DNA of 64,000 nucleotides. It comes from Amycolatopsis nigrescens CSC17Ta-90. GTDB lineage: Bacteria; Actinomycetota; Actinomycetes; Mycobacteriales; Pseudonocardiaceae. Below are positions 33,632 through 43,209 of this stretch, piece after piece (position 1 is the stretch's first letter; each line of letters opens with the position of its first letter). The stretch lies in contig NZ_ARVW01000001.1 in the NCBI RefSeq assembly GCF_000384315.1, positions 4,774,157 to 4,838,156 on the forward strand, in the 5' to 3' direction. The position numbers and the translations under genes are program-made. The notes beneath the pieces are model-generated. The model ran no database searches and was not told the DNA's origin. It saw nothing but the letters and a program-made list of their open reading frames with translations.

Positions 33632-33684
33632 GCAGCGAAGGCCACCTTGCCTGCGTTCAACGCAGGCAAGGTGGCCTTCGCTGC
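33632..33684. repeat. Perfect 26-base inverted repeat (family 3), probable bidirectional terminator
   Basis: Arms 33632-33657 and 33659-33684 are exact complements around a single base, so the hairpin closes with a TTCAA loop. The outer sequence is GCAGCGAAGGCCACCTTGCC. It lies between convergent ilvA (11 bp away) and hpd (18 bp away). It is unrelated in sequence to the other two palindrome families. Confidence 0.85.
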
Positions 33685-33702
33685 GTGCGGTCAGTCAGGG
33701 GG

Positions 33703-34965
<1,263 letters not shown>

Positions 34966-34992
34966 TCAAGATGCGCAATAGTTGCTAGATTT

Positions 34993-35047
34993 GCTGGACA
35001 ATCTGCCCAGCAGGTTCGGCAACAGCCCGGTCAGGCTGGACAATCTG
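34993..35047. promoter_or_regulatory. Two identical 13-bp direct repeats, candidate Lrp binding sites
   Basis: GCTGGACAATCTG occurs exactly at 34993-35005 and 35035-35047. The starts are 42 bp apart, four turns of B-DNA, so both copies face the same side of the helix. They sit in the 152-bp hpd/lrp divergent region, the second one only four bases before the lrp Shine-Dalgarno. Spacing suits wrapping by an Lrp octamer. Confidence 0.6.
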
Positions 35048-35063
35048 TGCAGGAGGAACCCCC

Positions 35064-35540
35064 GTGTCCGAAGACGCGCTCGACGCGCTCGACGCCAGAT
35101 TACTGCTGCTGCTCACGGATTCGCCGCGACTTGGCGTATTGGAGTGCGCGCGCAGGCTCGGCGTCGCCCGCGGCACCGTGCAGGCCCGGCTGGACCGGCT
35201 GACCGCGAAGGGCGTGCTCGGCGGCTTCCCGCCGGAGGTGGACCTGGCCGAGATGGGCTACGGGCTGACCGCCTTCGCGGTGCTGGAGATCGCCCAGGGC
35301 AAACGCGCCGGGGTCGCGCAGGCGCTGGCCGCCATCGACGAGGTGTGCGAGGTGCACGCCACCACCGGCCAGGGCGACCTGTTCGTGCGCATGGTGGCGC
35401 GGTCCAACGCGGATCTGCAGCGGGTGATCGACGAGGTGGTCGGCGTGCCGGACGTGCAGCGCACCTCCACGTCGATCGCGCTGTCCACCCCTGTGCCGCC
35501 ACGAGTACGCCCGCTTCTGGAGCGCACGGCTCGTGAGTGA
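35064..35540 (+). CDS. Lrp/AsnC-family regulator, divergent from hpd
   Basis: A 158-residue protein: N-terminal HTH (LDARLLLLLTDSPRLGVLECARRLGVARGTVQARLDRL split over helices 1-3), then the RAM/AsnC ligand domain (AFAVLEIAQG, VHATTGQGDLFVRMVARSNADLQRVI, TSTSIALSTPV). The GTG has AGGAGGA six bases upstream. Orientation and the 13-bp repeats indicate control of hpd, with the ligand probably tyrosine, phenylalanine or a keto acid. Its stop codon lies inside the left arm of a family 1 palindrome (TGA at 35538-35540), so the terminator hairpin begins within the coding sequence. Confidence 0.88.
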   Translation: MSEDALDALDARLLLLLTDSPRLGVLECARRLGVARGTVQARLDRLTAKGVLGGFPPEVDLAEMGYGLTAFAVLEIAQGKRAGVAQALAAIDEVCEVHATTGQGDLFVRMVARSNADLQRVIDEVVGVPDVQRTSTSIALSTPVPPRVRPLLERTARE

Positions 35541-35574
35541 AAAGTGTTGTTGGGACAACACTTTTCACTCACGA
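35531..35574. repeat. Palindromic repeat, family 1 copy C (perfect)
   Basis: Perfect 20-bp stem: TCGTGAGTGAAAAGTGTTGT (35531-35550) with 35555-35574, loop TGGG. The lrp stop codon is within the left arm and the convergent metallo-hydrolase stop is two bases past the right arm. Confidence 0.85.
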
Positions 35575-35576
35575 CG

Positions 35577-36377
35577 TCAGAGCACCTGCTTGAGGTAGCG
35601 CTGGGCGGAGCGCTGGATGACCGCGTGCCCGTCGGTGCGGATGATCGCGTCCCACCACGCGCCGTAGATCGCGTCGAACCGGTAGGGCTCCAGCAGTTCC
35701 GCCGCGCGCCGCACGATCTCCGGGCGCTCCGGGATGAGGTTCGGGTAGCTGTACATGAACCCGACGAACTTCCGGTCCGGGATCACCTGCGCGATGTCGC
35801 CGCTGAGCAGTGCGCCCTTGCCCTGCTCGCCGTCGCGCCAGTGCAGCACGGTGCCGCCGGCGAAGTGCACGCCGAGGTTGATCAGGGTCAGGTCGTCCGC
35901 GAGCCGCTTGGTGGTGCCGCTCCACAGCTGGATCGCCGGATCCGGCCTGCCGATCCACTGCTGGTCGTTCTCGTGCAGGTGGATCGGCGCGTCGAAGGCG
36001 CGGCTCCACTCGACCATCGTGGTGTAGTAGTGCGGATGGCTGATCGCGATGCCGGTGATGCCGCCGTGCTCCTTGACCTCGGCCACCAGCTGGTCGTCCA
36101 GGTAGGCCGCGCAGTCCCAGAGGAAGTTGCCGGAATCGGCCTTGACCAGCAGTGCCCGCTGGCCGATCGCGACGCCGGGGTTGCTGCCGACGCCGATGAT
36201 CCGCTCGCCCTGCTCCTCGATCCGCGGGGTGTAGTCACCGGCGCGCAGGGTGTCCAGATCGGTCCACCGCTGCCCGGCGGCGGGAATGTACTGACGCTCG
36301 TCCTCGCAGATGGGGCAGTCCGGGCGCGGGGCGGCGTACTGCATGCCGCAGGCCACACACATAGGTTCGGTGCTCAT
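35577..36377 (-). CDS. Metallo-beta-lactamase-fold hydrolase with N-terminal zinc ribbon
   Basis: A 266-residue protein. The first 25 residues hold two Cys-x2-Cys knuckles (CVACG, CPICED), a rubredoxin-like zinc ribbon. The remainder is an MBL fold with AISHPHYYTTMVEW as the metal-binding region, though the canonical HxHxDH is reduced to HPHYYT, and later LLSGD and GAWWDAII segments. An altered site suggests one metal or a non-lactamase function. The ATG at 36377 has GGGAGG seven bases upstream. A CTAAT-N6-ATTAG dyad lies 22 bp upstream. It follows greA on the same strand but is separated by that gene's terminator. Substrate unknown. Confidence 0.72.
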   Translation of the reverse strand: MSTEPMCVACGMQYAAPRPDCPICEDERQYIPAAGQRWTDLDTLRAGDYTPRIEEQGERIIGVGSNPGVAIGQRALLVKADSGNFLWDCAAYLDDQLVAEVKEHGGITGIAISHPHYYTTMVEWSRAFDAPIHLHENDQQWIGRPDPAIQLWSGTTKRLADDLTLINLGVHFAGGTVLHWRDGEQGKGALLSGDIAQVIPDRKFVGFMYSYPNLIPERPEIVRRAAELLEPYRFDAIYGAWWDAIIRTDGHAVIQRSAQRYLKQVL

Positions 36378-36398
36378 CGTGATACCTCCCAGTATTGT

Positions 36399-36414
36399 CT
36401 AATCGCAATATTAG
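36399..36414. promoter_or_regulatory. Candidate operator upstream of the zinc-ribbon hydrolase
   Basis: CTAATCGCAATATTAG: 5-bp arms CTAAT and ATTAG spaced by six bases in a short A/T-rich patch between the greA terminator and the hydrolase ribosome-binding site. Likely promoter/operator region; no regulator assigned. Confidence 0.35.
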
Positions 36415-36466
36415 GGGATGACGATATTCGCGGCACCTGGCCGGTGGAAGACCCGCGGTCGGAATG

Positions 36467-36503
36467 CGGACACGCCCGGCCGGAAAGCGGCCGGGCGTGT
36501 CCG
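36467..36503 (-). terminator. greA terminator hairpin
   Basis: Perfect 16-bp stem CGGACACGCCCGGCCG (36467-36482) with 36488-36503 and loop GAAAG, 17 bp beyond the greA stop. There is no U tract; stem strength alone suggests termination or RNA 3'-end protection. Confidence 0.7.
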
Positions 36504-36520
36504 TGGTCCGATATATCGCG

Positions 36521-37009
36521 TCAGCCGGCGTAGGGCACGGCCTTCACGAGCTTGACCTTCTGCTTGCTGCCGTTGGGCAGCTCGTACTCCCGGGTCTCAC
36601 CTTCCTTGGCGCCCAGCAGGGCCTTGCCAAGCGGCGACTCGGGGGAGTAGACGTCCAGGTCGCCTTCGGCGCCCTCTTCGCGGGTGGCGAGCAGGAACTT
36701 CTCGTCCGCGTCATCGCCTTCGTAGCGCACGGTGAGAACCTTGCCCGGTTCAGCGAGACCGTCGTTGGCAGGTGCTTCGCCGACCTTGGCCGCGCGGAGC
36801 AGTTCCTGCAGGTGCCGGATCCGGGCTTCCGCCTGGCCCTGCTCTTCGCGGGCCGCGTGGTAGCCACCGTTTTCCTTGAGGTCGCCCTCTTCCCGGCTGG
36901 CATTGATCTTCGCTGCGATGACCGGACGATTCTCGATTGCTTCGTCGAGCTCGTGCTTGAGCCTGTCGTAGGCATCCTGAGTCAGCCAGGTCACCTGGGT
37001 GTCGCTCAC
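36521..37009 (-). CDS. greA: Transcript cleavage factor GreA
   Basis: A 162-residue protein. The N-terminal coiled coil contains the tip motif with acidic residues ([22 protein letters not shown]), where the Asp-Leu-x-Glu segment coordinates the Mg ion for RNA cleavage in backtracked polymerase. The C-terminal FKBP-like domain ends [24 protein letters not shown] start at the GTG at 37009 (MSDTQVTWL), which matches the M. tuberculosis GreA N-terminus (Rv1080c) and has GAGGAG nine bases upstream. Longer frames are unlikely. Gene order with DUF4307 and mca copies M. tuberculosis. Confidence 0.95.
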   Translation of the reverse strand: MSDTQVTWLTQDAYDRLKHELDEAIENRPVIAAKINASREEGDLKENGGYHAAREEQGQAEARIRHLQELLRAAKVGEAPANDGLAEPGKVLTVRYEGDDADEKFLLATREEGAEGDLDVYSPESPLGKALLGAKEGETREYELPNGSKQKVKLVKAVPYAG

Positions 37010-37099
37010 GGCCACCATCTCCTCGTGGGTCCTGCCGGGCTTGGGTATACAAGCCGGCGGCCGCGCGGACATGGCGTGCCCACGCGACTGAGATAAAGG

Positions 37100-37125
37100 A
37101 AAAACACGGCCCGCCTGGGGCCGTG
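37100..37125 (-). terminator. Terminator between the DUF4307 gene and greA
   Basis: On the minus strand an 8-bp stem (CACGGCCC at 37105-37112 pairs with 37118-37125, 5-base loop) is followed by TTTTT (complement of 37100-37104). It lies 92 bp after the DUF4307 stop. Confidence 0.75.
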
Positions 37126-37216
37126 CCGGTAGATCAGGATAACACGATGGGAGGTCTCGTCGCCGCTCAGATTATCGCATTCCGGGCATTGAGCGCTGTC
37201 TTCACCCCGTTGGCCG

Positions 37217-37693
37217 CTATGGGGTTGACAAGTATTGTGGTACGTCGTAAGAGCACCCAAATATGTCCGCGGTCACGGGCCGGGTGCCGCTCCTGACCAC
37301 GGCGGTCAACACCGTGCTGCCCGCCCCGGGTGGGACGAAGATCTCCCGGCGGCCACTCTCCGCGCCGGAGATGTCACGGACCCGGACCACGCAGACCCCC
37401 GGCCGGTCCGGCTCGTCCCTCGTCACGTCGATGGTGATGGACATCGAGTTGCCCGGCTGCTCCTCGAACCCCAGCCGCTGCGCCTCGATCGGCACCGAGC
37501 CGAGGTTCTGGTACAGCAGCAGCGCGGCCGCCGAGCTGACCACTACCGCGATCACGCCGAACACCCAGCGCCGCGCCTTGCCGCGTGGCCGGTTCTCCCT
37601 GGCGGCTTGGCCGTGCCCGGCCGACCCGTAGCGGCCCTCCGGCAGCGGCGGCCTGGTGCCGGCGCCGGCGGTGCCGGCCTGTCCGGTGCGCAA
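37217..37693 (-). CDS. DUF4307 membrane protein (Rv1081c-like)
   Basis: A 158-residue protein: ~40 polar residues rich in Gly and Arg, one hydrophobic helix ([22 protein letters not shown]), then an extracytoplasmic Ig-like beta domain ([44 protein letters not shown]) with two cysteines. Domain and position upstream of greA and divergent from mca match DUF4307 / Rv1081c. The TTG start at 37693 has GGAGG seven bases upstream. Function unknown. Confidence 0.8.
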   Translation of the reverse strand: MRTGQAGTAGAGTRPPLPEGRYGSAGHGQAARENRPRGKARRWVFGVIAVVVSSAAALLLYQNLGSVPIEAQRLGFEEQPGNSMSITIDVTRDEPDRPGVCVVRVRDISGAESGRREIFVPPGAGSTVLTAVVRSGTRPVTADIFGCSYDVPQYLSTP

Positions 37694-37818
37694 ACCCGGG
37701 CCTCCGATCGGTCCTGTCGGGGGAATGGAGACAATGTGCGGAGCGTTTCAGTACCGAGTATGCGTGCGCGCGCGACCGCGCGGCACGGTGGGGGCAAGCA
37801 ACGGTGAAGGAAGGGATC

Positions 37819-38727
37819 GTGTCGGGCATGACGGGATCTGACGGCCAGGGGACGGGACTGCGGCTGATGGCCGTGCACGCGCATCCCGACGACGAGTCGA
37901 GCAAGGGCGCGGCCACGATGGCCAGGTACGTCGCCGATGGGCACGAGGTCATGGTCGTCACCTGCACCGGTGGCGAGGCGGGCAGCGTGCTGAACCCGGC
38001 GATGGACCGGCCCGAGGTACTGGCCAACATGACCGAGGTCCGGCGCGAGGAAATGGCCCGCGCGGCGAAGATCCTCGGGGTGCGGCACCGCTGGCTCGGC
38101 TTCATCGACTCCGGCCTGCCGGAGGGCGACCCGCTGCCGCCGGTGCCGGAGGGCTCGTTCGCGGTGGTCCCGCTGGACGAGTCGACCGAGGCGCTGGTCA
38201 AGGCCATCCGCGAGTTCCGCCCGCACGTGGTGCTGACCTACGACGAGAACGGCGGCTACCCGCACCCGGACCACATCCGCACGCACGAGGTCTCGATGGC
38301 CGCGTTCGACGCGGCGGCCGAGCCGGACCGGTTCCCGGACGCCGGCGAGCCGTGGCAGCCGCTGAAGCTCTACTACATGCACGGGTTCTCCAGGGCCAAG
38401 CTGGAGGCCTTCCACCGGGTGCTGACCGAGGCCGGCCTCGAGTCCCCGTACGACGAGTGGCTGTCGAAGTGGGACCCCGACCGCGCCGATGTGATGGAGC
38501 GGGTCACCACCCGGATCGAGTGCAGTGAATACTTCGAGGTCCGGGACGAGGCGCTCAAGGCGCACGCCACGCAGATCGACCCGAACAGCAGGTGGTTCGC
38601 GGTTCCGCTGCACCTGCAGCGGGAGGCGTGGCCGACCGAGGAGTACGAGCTGGTGCGGTCACTTGTGGACAGCACGGTCCCGGAGGACGATTTGTTCGCA
38701 GGAGTCCGGGAGAAGGTGGGCACATGA
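37819..38727 (+). CDS. mca: Mycothiol S-conjugate amidase
   Basis: A 302-residue zinc amidase of the PIG-L/LmbE family. Metal-binding motif [14 protein letters not shown] near residue 20 and later [11 protein letters not shown] supply the His and Asp ligands. [13 protein letters not shown] and the length of ~300 distinguish Mca from the shorter MshB. It cleaves mycothiol-toxin conjugates, releasing mercapturic acids. The GTG at 37819 gives the same N-terminus length as Rv1082; AAGGA is seven bases upstream. Its TGA overlaps the ATG of the next gene (ATGA, 38724-38727). Confidence 0.93.
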   Translation: MSGMTGSDGQGTGLRLMAVHAHPDDESSKGAATMARYVADGHEVMVVTCTGGEAGSVLNPAMDRPEVLANMTEVRREEMARAAKILGVRHRWLGFIDSGLPEGDPLPPVPEGSFAVVPLDESTEALVKAIREFRPHVVLTYDENGGYPHPDHIRTHEVSMAAFDAAAEPDRFPDAGEPWQPLKLYYMHGFSRAKLEAFHRVLTEAGLESPYDEWLSKWDPDRADVMERVTTRIECSEYFEVRDEALKAHATQIDPNSRWFAVPLHLQREAWPTEEYELVRSLVDSTVPEDDLFAGVREKVGT

Positions 38728-39083
38728 GTTTCGCGTTGCCGGCGGTCGCTGTGGCGCCGGTCGGCACCATCGCTACCGTGCTGGCACAGCAGCCGGGTAG
38801 CGGTGACAACGGCGGGCAGGGCGAGGACTTCGGCAAGTCCTCGCCGGTCGGGCTGCTGATCCTGATCCTCTTCCTGATCGCGGTCGCGCTGCTGGTCCGG
38901 TCGATGACCAAGCACCTCAAGCGGCTGCCGGCCAGCTTCGACGAGCCGCCGGCCAAAAACGACGCCGTCGACGCTGCCGGGTCTTCGGACGAAGCGCCGG
39001 AAGACGAGCCCGGCGAAGAGGAGTCCGCGGTGAAGGCCGAGGCAGGCAAGGCTGCCACCCCGGCCAAGGGCGAATCCGCCTAG
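38724..39083 (+). CDS. Small membrane protein coupled to mca (Rv1083-like)
   Basis: A 119-residue protein with a non-cleaved-looking hydrophobic N-terminus, one clear transmembrane helix ([23 protein letters not shown]) followed by a basic patch (TKHLKRLP), and a C-terminal acidic, Ala/Glu-rich disordered tail. It overlaps mca by ATGA and the convergent flavoprotein gene by CTAG (39080-39083). Position and layout match Rv1083. A role in mycothiol-dependent detoxification is inferred only from coupling. Confidence 0.75.
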   Translation: MSFALPAVAVAPVGTIATVLAQQPGSGDNGGQGEDFGKSSPVGLLILILFLIAVALLVRSMTKHLKRLPASFDEPPAKNDAVDAAGSSDEAPEDEPGEEESAVKAEAGKAATPAKGESA

Positions 39084-40438
39084 AACACCCGTTGGCCGGG
39101 CGCCAGGATGCCGCGCGGGTCGTAGCGGCGTTTGGCGTCGGAGAGCCGGTCCCATTCGGCGCCGAAGTGCGCCCGCCAGTCCGCGCCGGTCATCGGCACG
39201 GCGTTGGCGGGATAGGCCAGTCCGCCGACCGCCGCGGCGCGCCGGTGCAGCGCGGTGTTCAGCTCGATCAGCCGCGCGTTGCCCACCGGATCGAACGGCC
39301 GCCCGGTGCGCAGTACCGCGTACAGCCAGACCAGCTCGCCCGGCGGCACCCGCAGCAGCGGGGTGCGCAGCCGCTCGGCGCGCACCGGATAGAGCATCAC
39401 CAGCCCGGAGCCGCCCAGCTCGGCGGGGCCGATCTCGGCGAGCGACCCGGTCACGAAGGTGCGGACCGCGTGGTCGGGCAGGAACACGTTCAGCCACGGA
39501 TGCGGGTGGAACCAGCTGCCCTCGGCGCGCAGCGCGGCCTCGCCGTCCGCCATCCGGTCCAGGAACTCCAGGTAGGCGACGTCCTCCGCTTCGATCGCGG
39601 CCGGGTCGTAGCTCAGCCCGCCGAGCAGCGAGCGTTCGTCCGGCGCGGCCGGCGGCGAGTAGTAGCTGACCGCCTCCAGCAGATAGCGCCAGGTCCCCGT
39701 CTCCGGATCTGGGATGAGCTGGCCCTCCAGGTAGTCGAACCGGCCGTCCCGCACCACCGTCCGCTGGTCGGCGAGGTACTCGTGCAGCGAGTGGTAGTAC
39801 AGCTTCCACCGGCGCGCCCGCCGCTCGGCGGGCAGCAGCCGCACGGTGGCGCGGGTGATCACCCCGCACTGCCCGAGCCCGGAGCGCGCCGCGTCGAACA
39901 GGTCCCGGTGCTGCTCCGGTGAGCAGCTCAGCACCTCGCCGGTGCCGGTGACCACCTGCAGCGCGGTCACCGTGTCGGTCTGCGTGCCGTGGTGGTGGCT
40001 CGCCCCGCCGATCCCGCCGACCACCAGCGTGCCGCCCACGGTCAGCTCGAGGTAGTCGGTCAGCACCGGTGGGGTCGAGTGCCGCGGCAGGGTCGCGGCC
40101 AGTACCTGCTGCCAGGTGGCACCCGCGGCCACGGTGACCTCCCGGTCGGTGATCCGGTGCACCGCGTGCAGGTCGGTCAGGTCCAGCACGATGCCGCCTT
40201 CGGCCTGGCACTGGCCGAATGGGGAGTGCCCGGCCCCGCGCGCGGCCACCGGCACGCCGTGCGCGGCGGCGAAACCGAGCACCGCCGAGATGTCCGCGAC
40301 CGAGCCGGCCCGCACCACCGCGGCCGGCCGGACTCGGATCAGCCCGCCCCAGTCCTGGCTCGCCAGTGCGAGTTCGGCCTCGCTCGTGCACAGCTCCCCG
40401 TCCAGCCCCGGCAGCCGCGCCAGGTCCCAGGTACCCAT
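39080..40438 (-). CDS. Cytokinin-dehydrogenase-like FAD oxidoreductase
   Basis: A 452-residue protein with a PCMH-type FAD domain and the covalent-flavin motif ARGAGHSPFGQ (His about 91); plant cytokinin oxidases have GHSxxGQ at this site. Also present are VLTDYLELTVGGTLVVGGIGGASHHHG and GLGQCGVITRATVRL. The second half (RRWKLYYHSLHEYLADQ, DYLEGQ, HPWLNVFLPDHAV, LYPV) resembles the cytokinin-binding domain. It could oxidatively cleave the N6 side chain of cytokinins or isopentenyladenine-type nucleobases from tRNA turnover. No signal peptide is visible. Close alternatives are other VAO-family oxidases. The ATG at 40438 starts MGTWDL; RNA-repair genes lie just upstream. Confidence 0.72.
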   Translation of the reverse strand: MGTWDLARLPGLDGELCTSEAELALASQDWGGLIRVRPAAVVRAGSVADISAVLGFAAAHGVPVAARGAGHSPFGQCQAEGGIVLDLTDLHAVHRITDREVTVAAGATWQQVLAATLPRHSTPPVLTDYLELTVGGTLVVGGIGGASHHHGTQTDTVTALQVVTGTGEVLSCSPEQHRDLFDAARSGLGQCGVITRATVRLLPAERRARRWKLYYHSLHEYLADQRTVVRDGRFDYLEGQLIPDPETGTWRYLLEAVSYYSPPAAPDERSLLGGLSYDPAAIEAEDVAYLEFLDRMADGEAALRAEGSWFHPHPWLNVFLPDHAVRTFVTGSLAEIGPAELGGSGLVMLYPVRAERLRTPLLRVPPGELVWLYAVLRTGRPFDPVGNARLIELNTALHRRAAAVGGLAYPANAVPMTGADWRAHFGAEWDRLSDAKRRYDPRGILAPGQRVF

Positions 40439-40495
40439 AGCTCACCTTCCCGAACGTCCCGGCATGAAAGGGCGAAAAGCCGGCTATTTGCCGCG

Positions 40496-43036
40496 CTACA
40501 ACCTCGGGTCGACCGGGTCGGACTCCAGAGCGAGCACGGCGAAAACGCATTCGTGCACTCGCCAAAGGGGCTCGCCGCGGGCGACCCGCTGCAACGCCTC
40601 CAGGCCGAGCGCGTACTCCCGCAGGGCGAGCATGCGCTTGCGGCCGAGGTTGCGCTGCCGCAGCCGGTCGAGCTGCTCCGGCGTGGTGTAGCCGGGACCG
40701 TAGATGATCCGCAGGTACTCCCGCCCGCGCACCTTCACTCCCGGCTGAGCCAGCCCGCGCGCACCCCTGGTCAGGTTCGCCGCCGGCTTGACCACCATGC
40801 CTTCTCCACCGGCGGAGGTCAGGTCCAGCCACCACGCGGTCGCCGCGTCCACCGACTCCTGGTCGGTGGTGTCCACCGCCATCGTCGCGGTGGCCGCGAA
40901 CAGCTCCGGGTCCGCGGCGGTGAGCCGCCCTGCCAGCGCCAGGTGCCAGGAGTGCGGCCGCTCGTGGTGCGATGCCCCGGCCGAGGCGAGCACCTGGAAC
41001 GGCGCCAGCCGCACCCCGTCGAGCCCGTCGGTCGGCCAGCAGTAACGGCGGTACGCGGCCCGGTAGGCGGCCACGTCGGCCTCGTGCGCGCTGATCCGCC
41101 CGTGCAGCTCGCCGACGTCCACGCCACGTGCGACGGCCGCCGCCAGCTCGGCACTCGCCACCGGTAGCACGGCCTGCGCGGCCGCGCCGACCGACGCGTA
41201 CTGGTCGGCGATCAGCGCGCCCGCCTTGAGGCTCCACGGCATCAGCTCGGCGTCCAGCAGCAGCCAGTCGGTGTCCAGCTCGTCCCACAGCCCGGCCTCG
41301 GTGACCGCGGCGCGCACCCTGGCCAGCAGCTCATCACCACGATCGCCGCTGAAGAACGGCCGCCCGGTCCTGGTGTAGACCGCGCCGGCGCCCGCGATGC
41401 CGAACCTGGCCGGCGCCACCGAATCGTCCCGGCAGGCCAGCACGACTGCTCGCGAACCCATGTGCTTCTCCTCGCACAGCACGGACTGCACCCCGGCCGC
41501 GCGGTACTCCGCGAACGCCTCCGCCGGGTGCTCCAGGTATCCGTCCACAGTGGACGTCGTGCTGGGCGCCATGGTGGGCGGCAGGTAGAGCAGCCAGCGC
41601 GGGTCGGTGGCGAACCGGCTCATCACCTCGAGCGCCGCCGCGGACTGCTCCGCGGAGACACCGACCCGGCCGTGCTGCCTGGTCTCCACGACCCGCTTGC
41701 CGGTGACGTCGCCGAGCTCCAGCACCGCGGGCTCGCGGCCGGCGGTGGCCGCCGGCGGCAGCTCCGCGTCCGGCAGCAGCGGCTTCACCGGCTCGTACCA
41801 GACCTTCTTGGCCTTCACCGCGACGACTTCGCGTTCCGGGTAGCGCAACGCGGTCAGCTTGCCGCCGAACACGCAGCCGGTGTCCAGGCACATCGTGTTG
41901 TTGACCCACTCCGCATCCGGCGTCGGCGTGTGTCCATAGAGGACAGTCGCGCGGCCGCGGTAGTCCCGCGCCCACGGCAGCCGCACCGGCAGGCCGTACT
42001 CGTCGGTTTCGCCGGTGGTGTCGCCGTACAGCGCGACGCTGCGCACCCTGCCCGACGCCCGGCCGTGGAACCGCTGGGGCAGCCCGGCGTGCGCGACCAC
42101 CAGGTCGCCGCCGTCGAGCACGTAGTGCGCGATCAGCCCGTCGCAGAAGGCCTCCGCGCGGGTGCGGAACTCCTCGTCCTGCGCGCCGAGCTGTTCCAGC
42201 GACTCGGCCAGCCCGTGCGTCACCTGCACCTTGCGCCCGCGCAGCGCGCGCACCAGCTTCTGCTCGTGGTTGCCGCACACCACCAGCGCGTCCCCGGCCT
42301 CGGCCATGCCCATCACCAGCCGCAGCACGCCGGGGGTGTCCGGGCCGCGGTCCACCAGGTCGCCGACGAACAGCGCGGTCCGGCCGTCGGGGTGGTGCGC
42401 ACCGGTGCCCTCGGGCGAGATCCGGTAGCCCAGCTCGGTCAGCAGCTCCACCAGCTCCTCGCGGCAGCCGTGCACGTCCCCGATCACGTCGAACGGCCCG
42501 GTCAGCTCGCGGCGGTCGTTGAGCAGCGGTTCCACCACGATCTCCGCCTCGGCCACCTCCTGCTCGGTGCGCAGCACGTGCACCCGGCGGAAACCCTCCT
42601 TCTGCAGCGATTTCAGCGAGCGCCGCAGGTCCGCCCGCTGGCGGCGGATCACGTGCGCGCCGAAGTCCCGGTCCGGGCGCTCGTCGTTGCGGGCCACGCA
42701 GACCGGCTCGGGCAGGTCCAGCACGATCGCGGTCGGCAGCACGTCGTGCTCCTTCGCCAGCCGGATCAGCTCGCCGCGCGGGACGCGCTGCACGTTCGTC
42801 GCGTCCACCACGGTCAGCCGCCCGGCAGCGAGCCGTTTCGCGGCGACGTAGTGCAGCGCGTCGAAGGCCTCCGCGGAGACCGACTGGTCGTTCTCGTCGT
42901 CCGAGACCAGGCCGCGGAAGGTGTCGCTGGAGAGCACCTGCGTCGGCGCGAAGTGCTTGCGGGCGAAGGTGGACTTGCCCGAACCGGAGGCGCCGACCAG
43001 CGCCACCAGTGACATGTCCGGAATGGTCAGTTTCAT
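40496..43036 (-). CDS. pnkp: Polynucleotide kinase-phosphatase of the Pnkp/Hen1 RNA-repair system
   Basis: An 846-residue protein with the three Pnkp modules in order. The 5'-kinase (1-170) has Walker A GASGSGKST with Lys21. The calcineurin-like 2',3'-phosphatase (from ~183) has GDVHG with Asp187/His189, FVGDLVDRGPD and CGNHEQKL. The C-terminal adenylyltransferase/ligase-like domain has lysine motif CEEKHMGSR. With Hen1 the complex heals and seals RNAs cut by ribotoxins and 2'-O-methylates the repair site against renewed cleavage. The ATG at 43036 overlaps the stop of a 58-codon ORF. The usual bacterial operon has hen1 directly before pnkp; here the small ORF intervenes. Length is normal for the family. 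Confidence 0.95.
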   Translation of the reverse strand: MKLTIPDMSLVALVGASGSGKSTFARKHFAPTQVLSSDTFRGLVSDDENDQSVSAEAFDALHYVAAKRLAAGRLTVVDATNVQRVPRGELIRLAKEHDVLPTAIVLDLPEPVCVARNDERPDRDFGAHVIRRQRADLRRSLKSLQKEGFRRVHVLRTEQEVAEAEIVVEPLLNDRRELTGPFDVIGDVHGCREELVELLTELGYRISPEGTGAHHPDGRTALFVGDLVDRGPDTPGVLRLVMGMAEAGDALVVCGNHEQKLVRALRGRKVQVTHGLAESLEQLGAQDEEFRTRAEAFCDGLIAHYVLDGGDLVVAHAGLPQRFHGRASGRVRSVALYGDTTGETDEYGLPVRLPWARDYRGRATVLYGHTPTPDAEWVNNTMCLDTGCVFGGKLTALRYPEREVVAVKAKKVWYEPVKPLLPDAELPPAATAGREPAVLELGDVTGKRVVETRQHGRVGVSAEQSAAALEVMSRFATDPRWLLYLPPTMAPSTTSTVDGYLEHPAEAFAEYRAAGVQSVLCEEKHMGSRAVVLACRDDSVAPARFGIAGAGAVYTRTGRPFFSGDRGDELLARVRAAVTEAGLWDELDTDWLLLDAELMPWSLKAGALIADQYASVGAAAQAVLPVASAELAAAVARGVDVGELHGRISAHEADVAAYRAAYRRYCWPTDGLDGVRLAPFQVLASAGASHHERPHSWHLALAGRLTAADPELFAATATMAVDTTDQESVDAATAWWLDLTSAGGEGMVVKPAANLTRGARGLAQPGVKVRGREYLRIIYGPGYTTPEQLDRLRQRNLGRKRMLALREYALGLEALQRVARGEPLWRVHECVFAVLALESDPVDPRL

Positions 43037-43209
43037 GCGTTCATCTCCGCGAGTCCACGCGCATCCGCGATCGTGTCGACAGGGCGCGACTCTCGTCGCC
43101 CCGAAACGGTGGCAAGGTAGGCGCCCTGCCGCCCCGATAGCGGGGCCTGCCGGCCGGTGCGCGCATCGTGGTCGTCTTGGGTGCCGCGGCTGGATCCAAG
43201 TTTCATCAT
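43033..43209 (-). CDS. Small ORF wedged between hen1 and pnkp
   Basis: A 58-codon frame whose ATG overlaps the hen1 stop (ATGA) and whose TGA overlaps the pnkp start (ATGA). Composition: basic N-terminal half ([20 protein letters not shown]), then QGAYLATVSGRRESRPVDT and a terminal ARGLAEMNA. No family recognised. The DNA at its two ends is nearly the same: AGTTTCAT-GCGTTCA-CTC at 43029-43047 and, with three extra bases, at 43199-43220. The ORF therefore looks like a segment inserted or duplicated at the hen1/pnkp junction while keeping stop-start coupling. It may be a real third component or only a coupling spacer that carries ribosomes to pnkp. Confidence 0.5.
   Translation of the reverse strand: MMKLGSSRGTQDDHDARTGRQAPLSGRQGAYLATVSGRRESRPVDTIADARGLAEMNA

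Noticed and set aside
35100..35572. Minus-strand ORFs opposite the lrp gene
   Set aside because: They start in the family 1 palindrome and lie antisense to a clear Lrp/AsnC protein with a strong ribosome-binding site.
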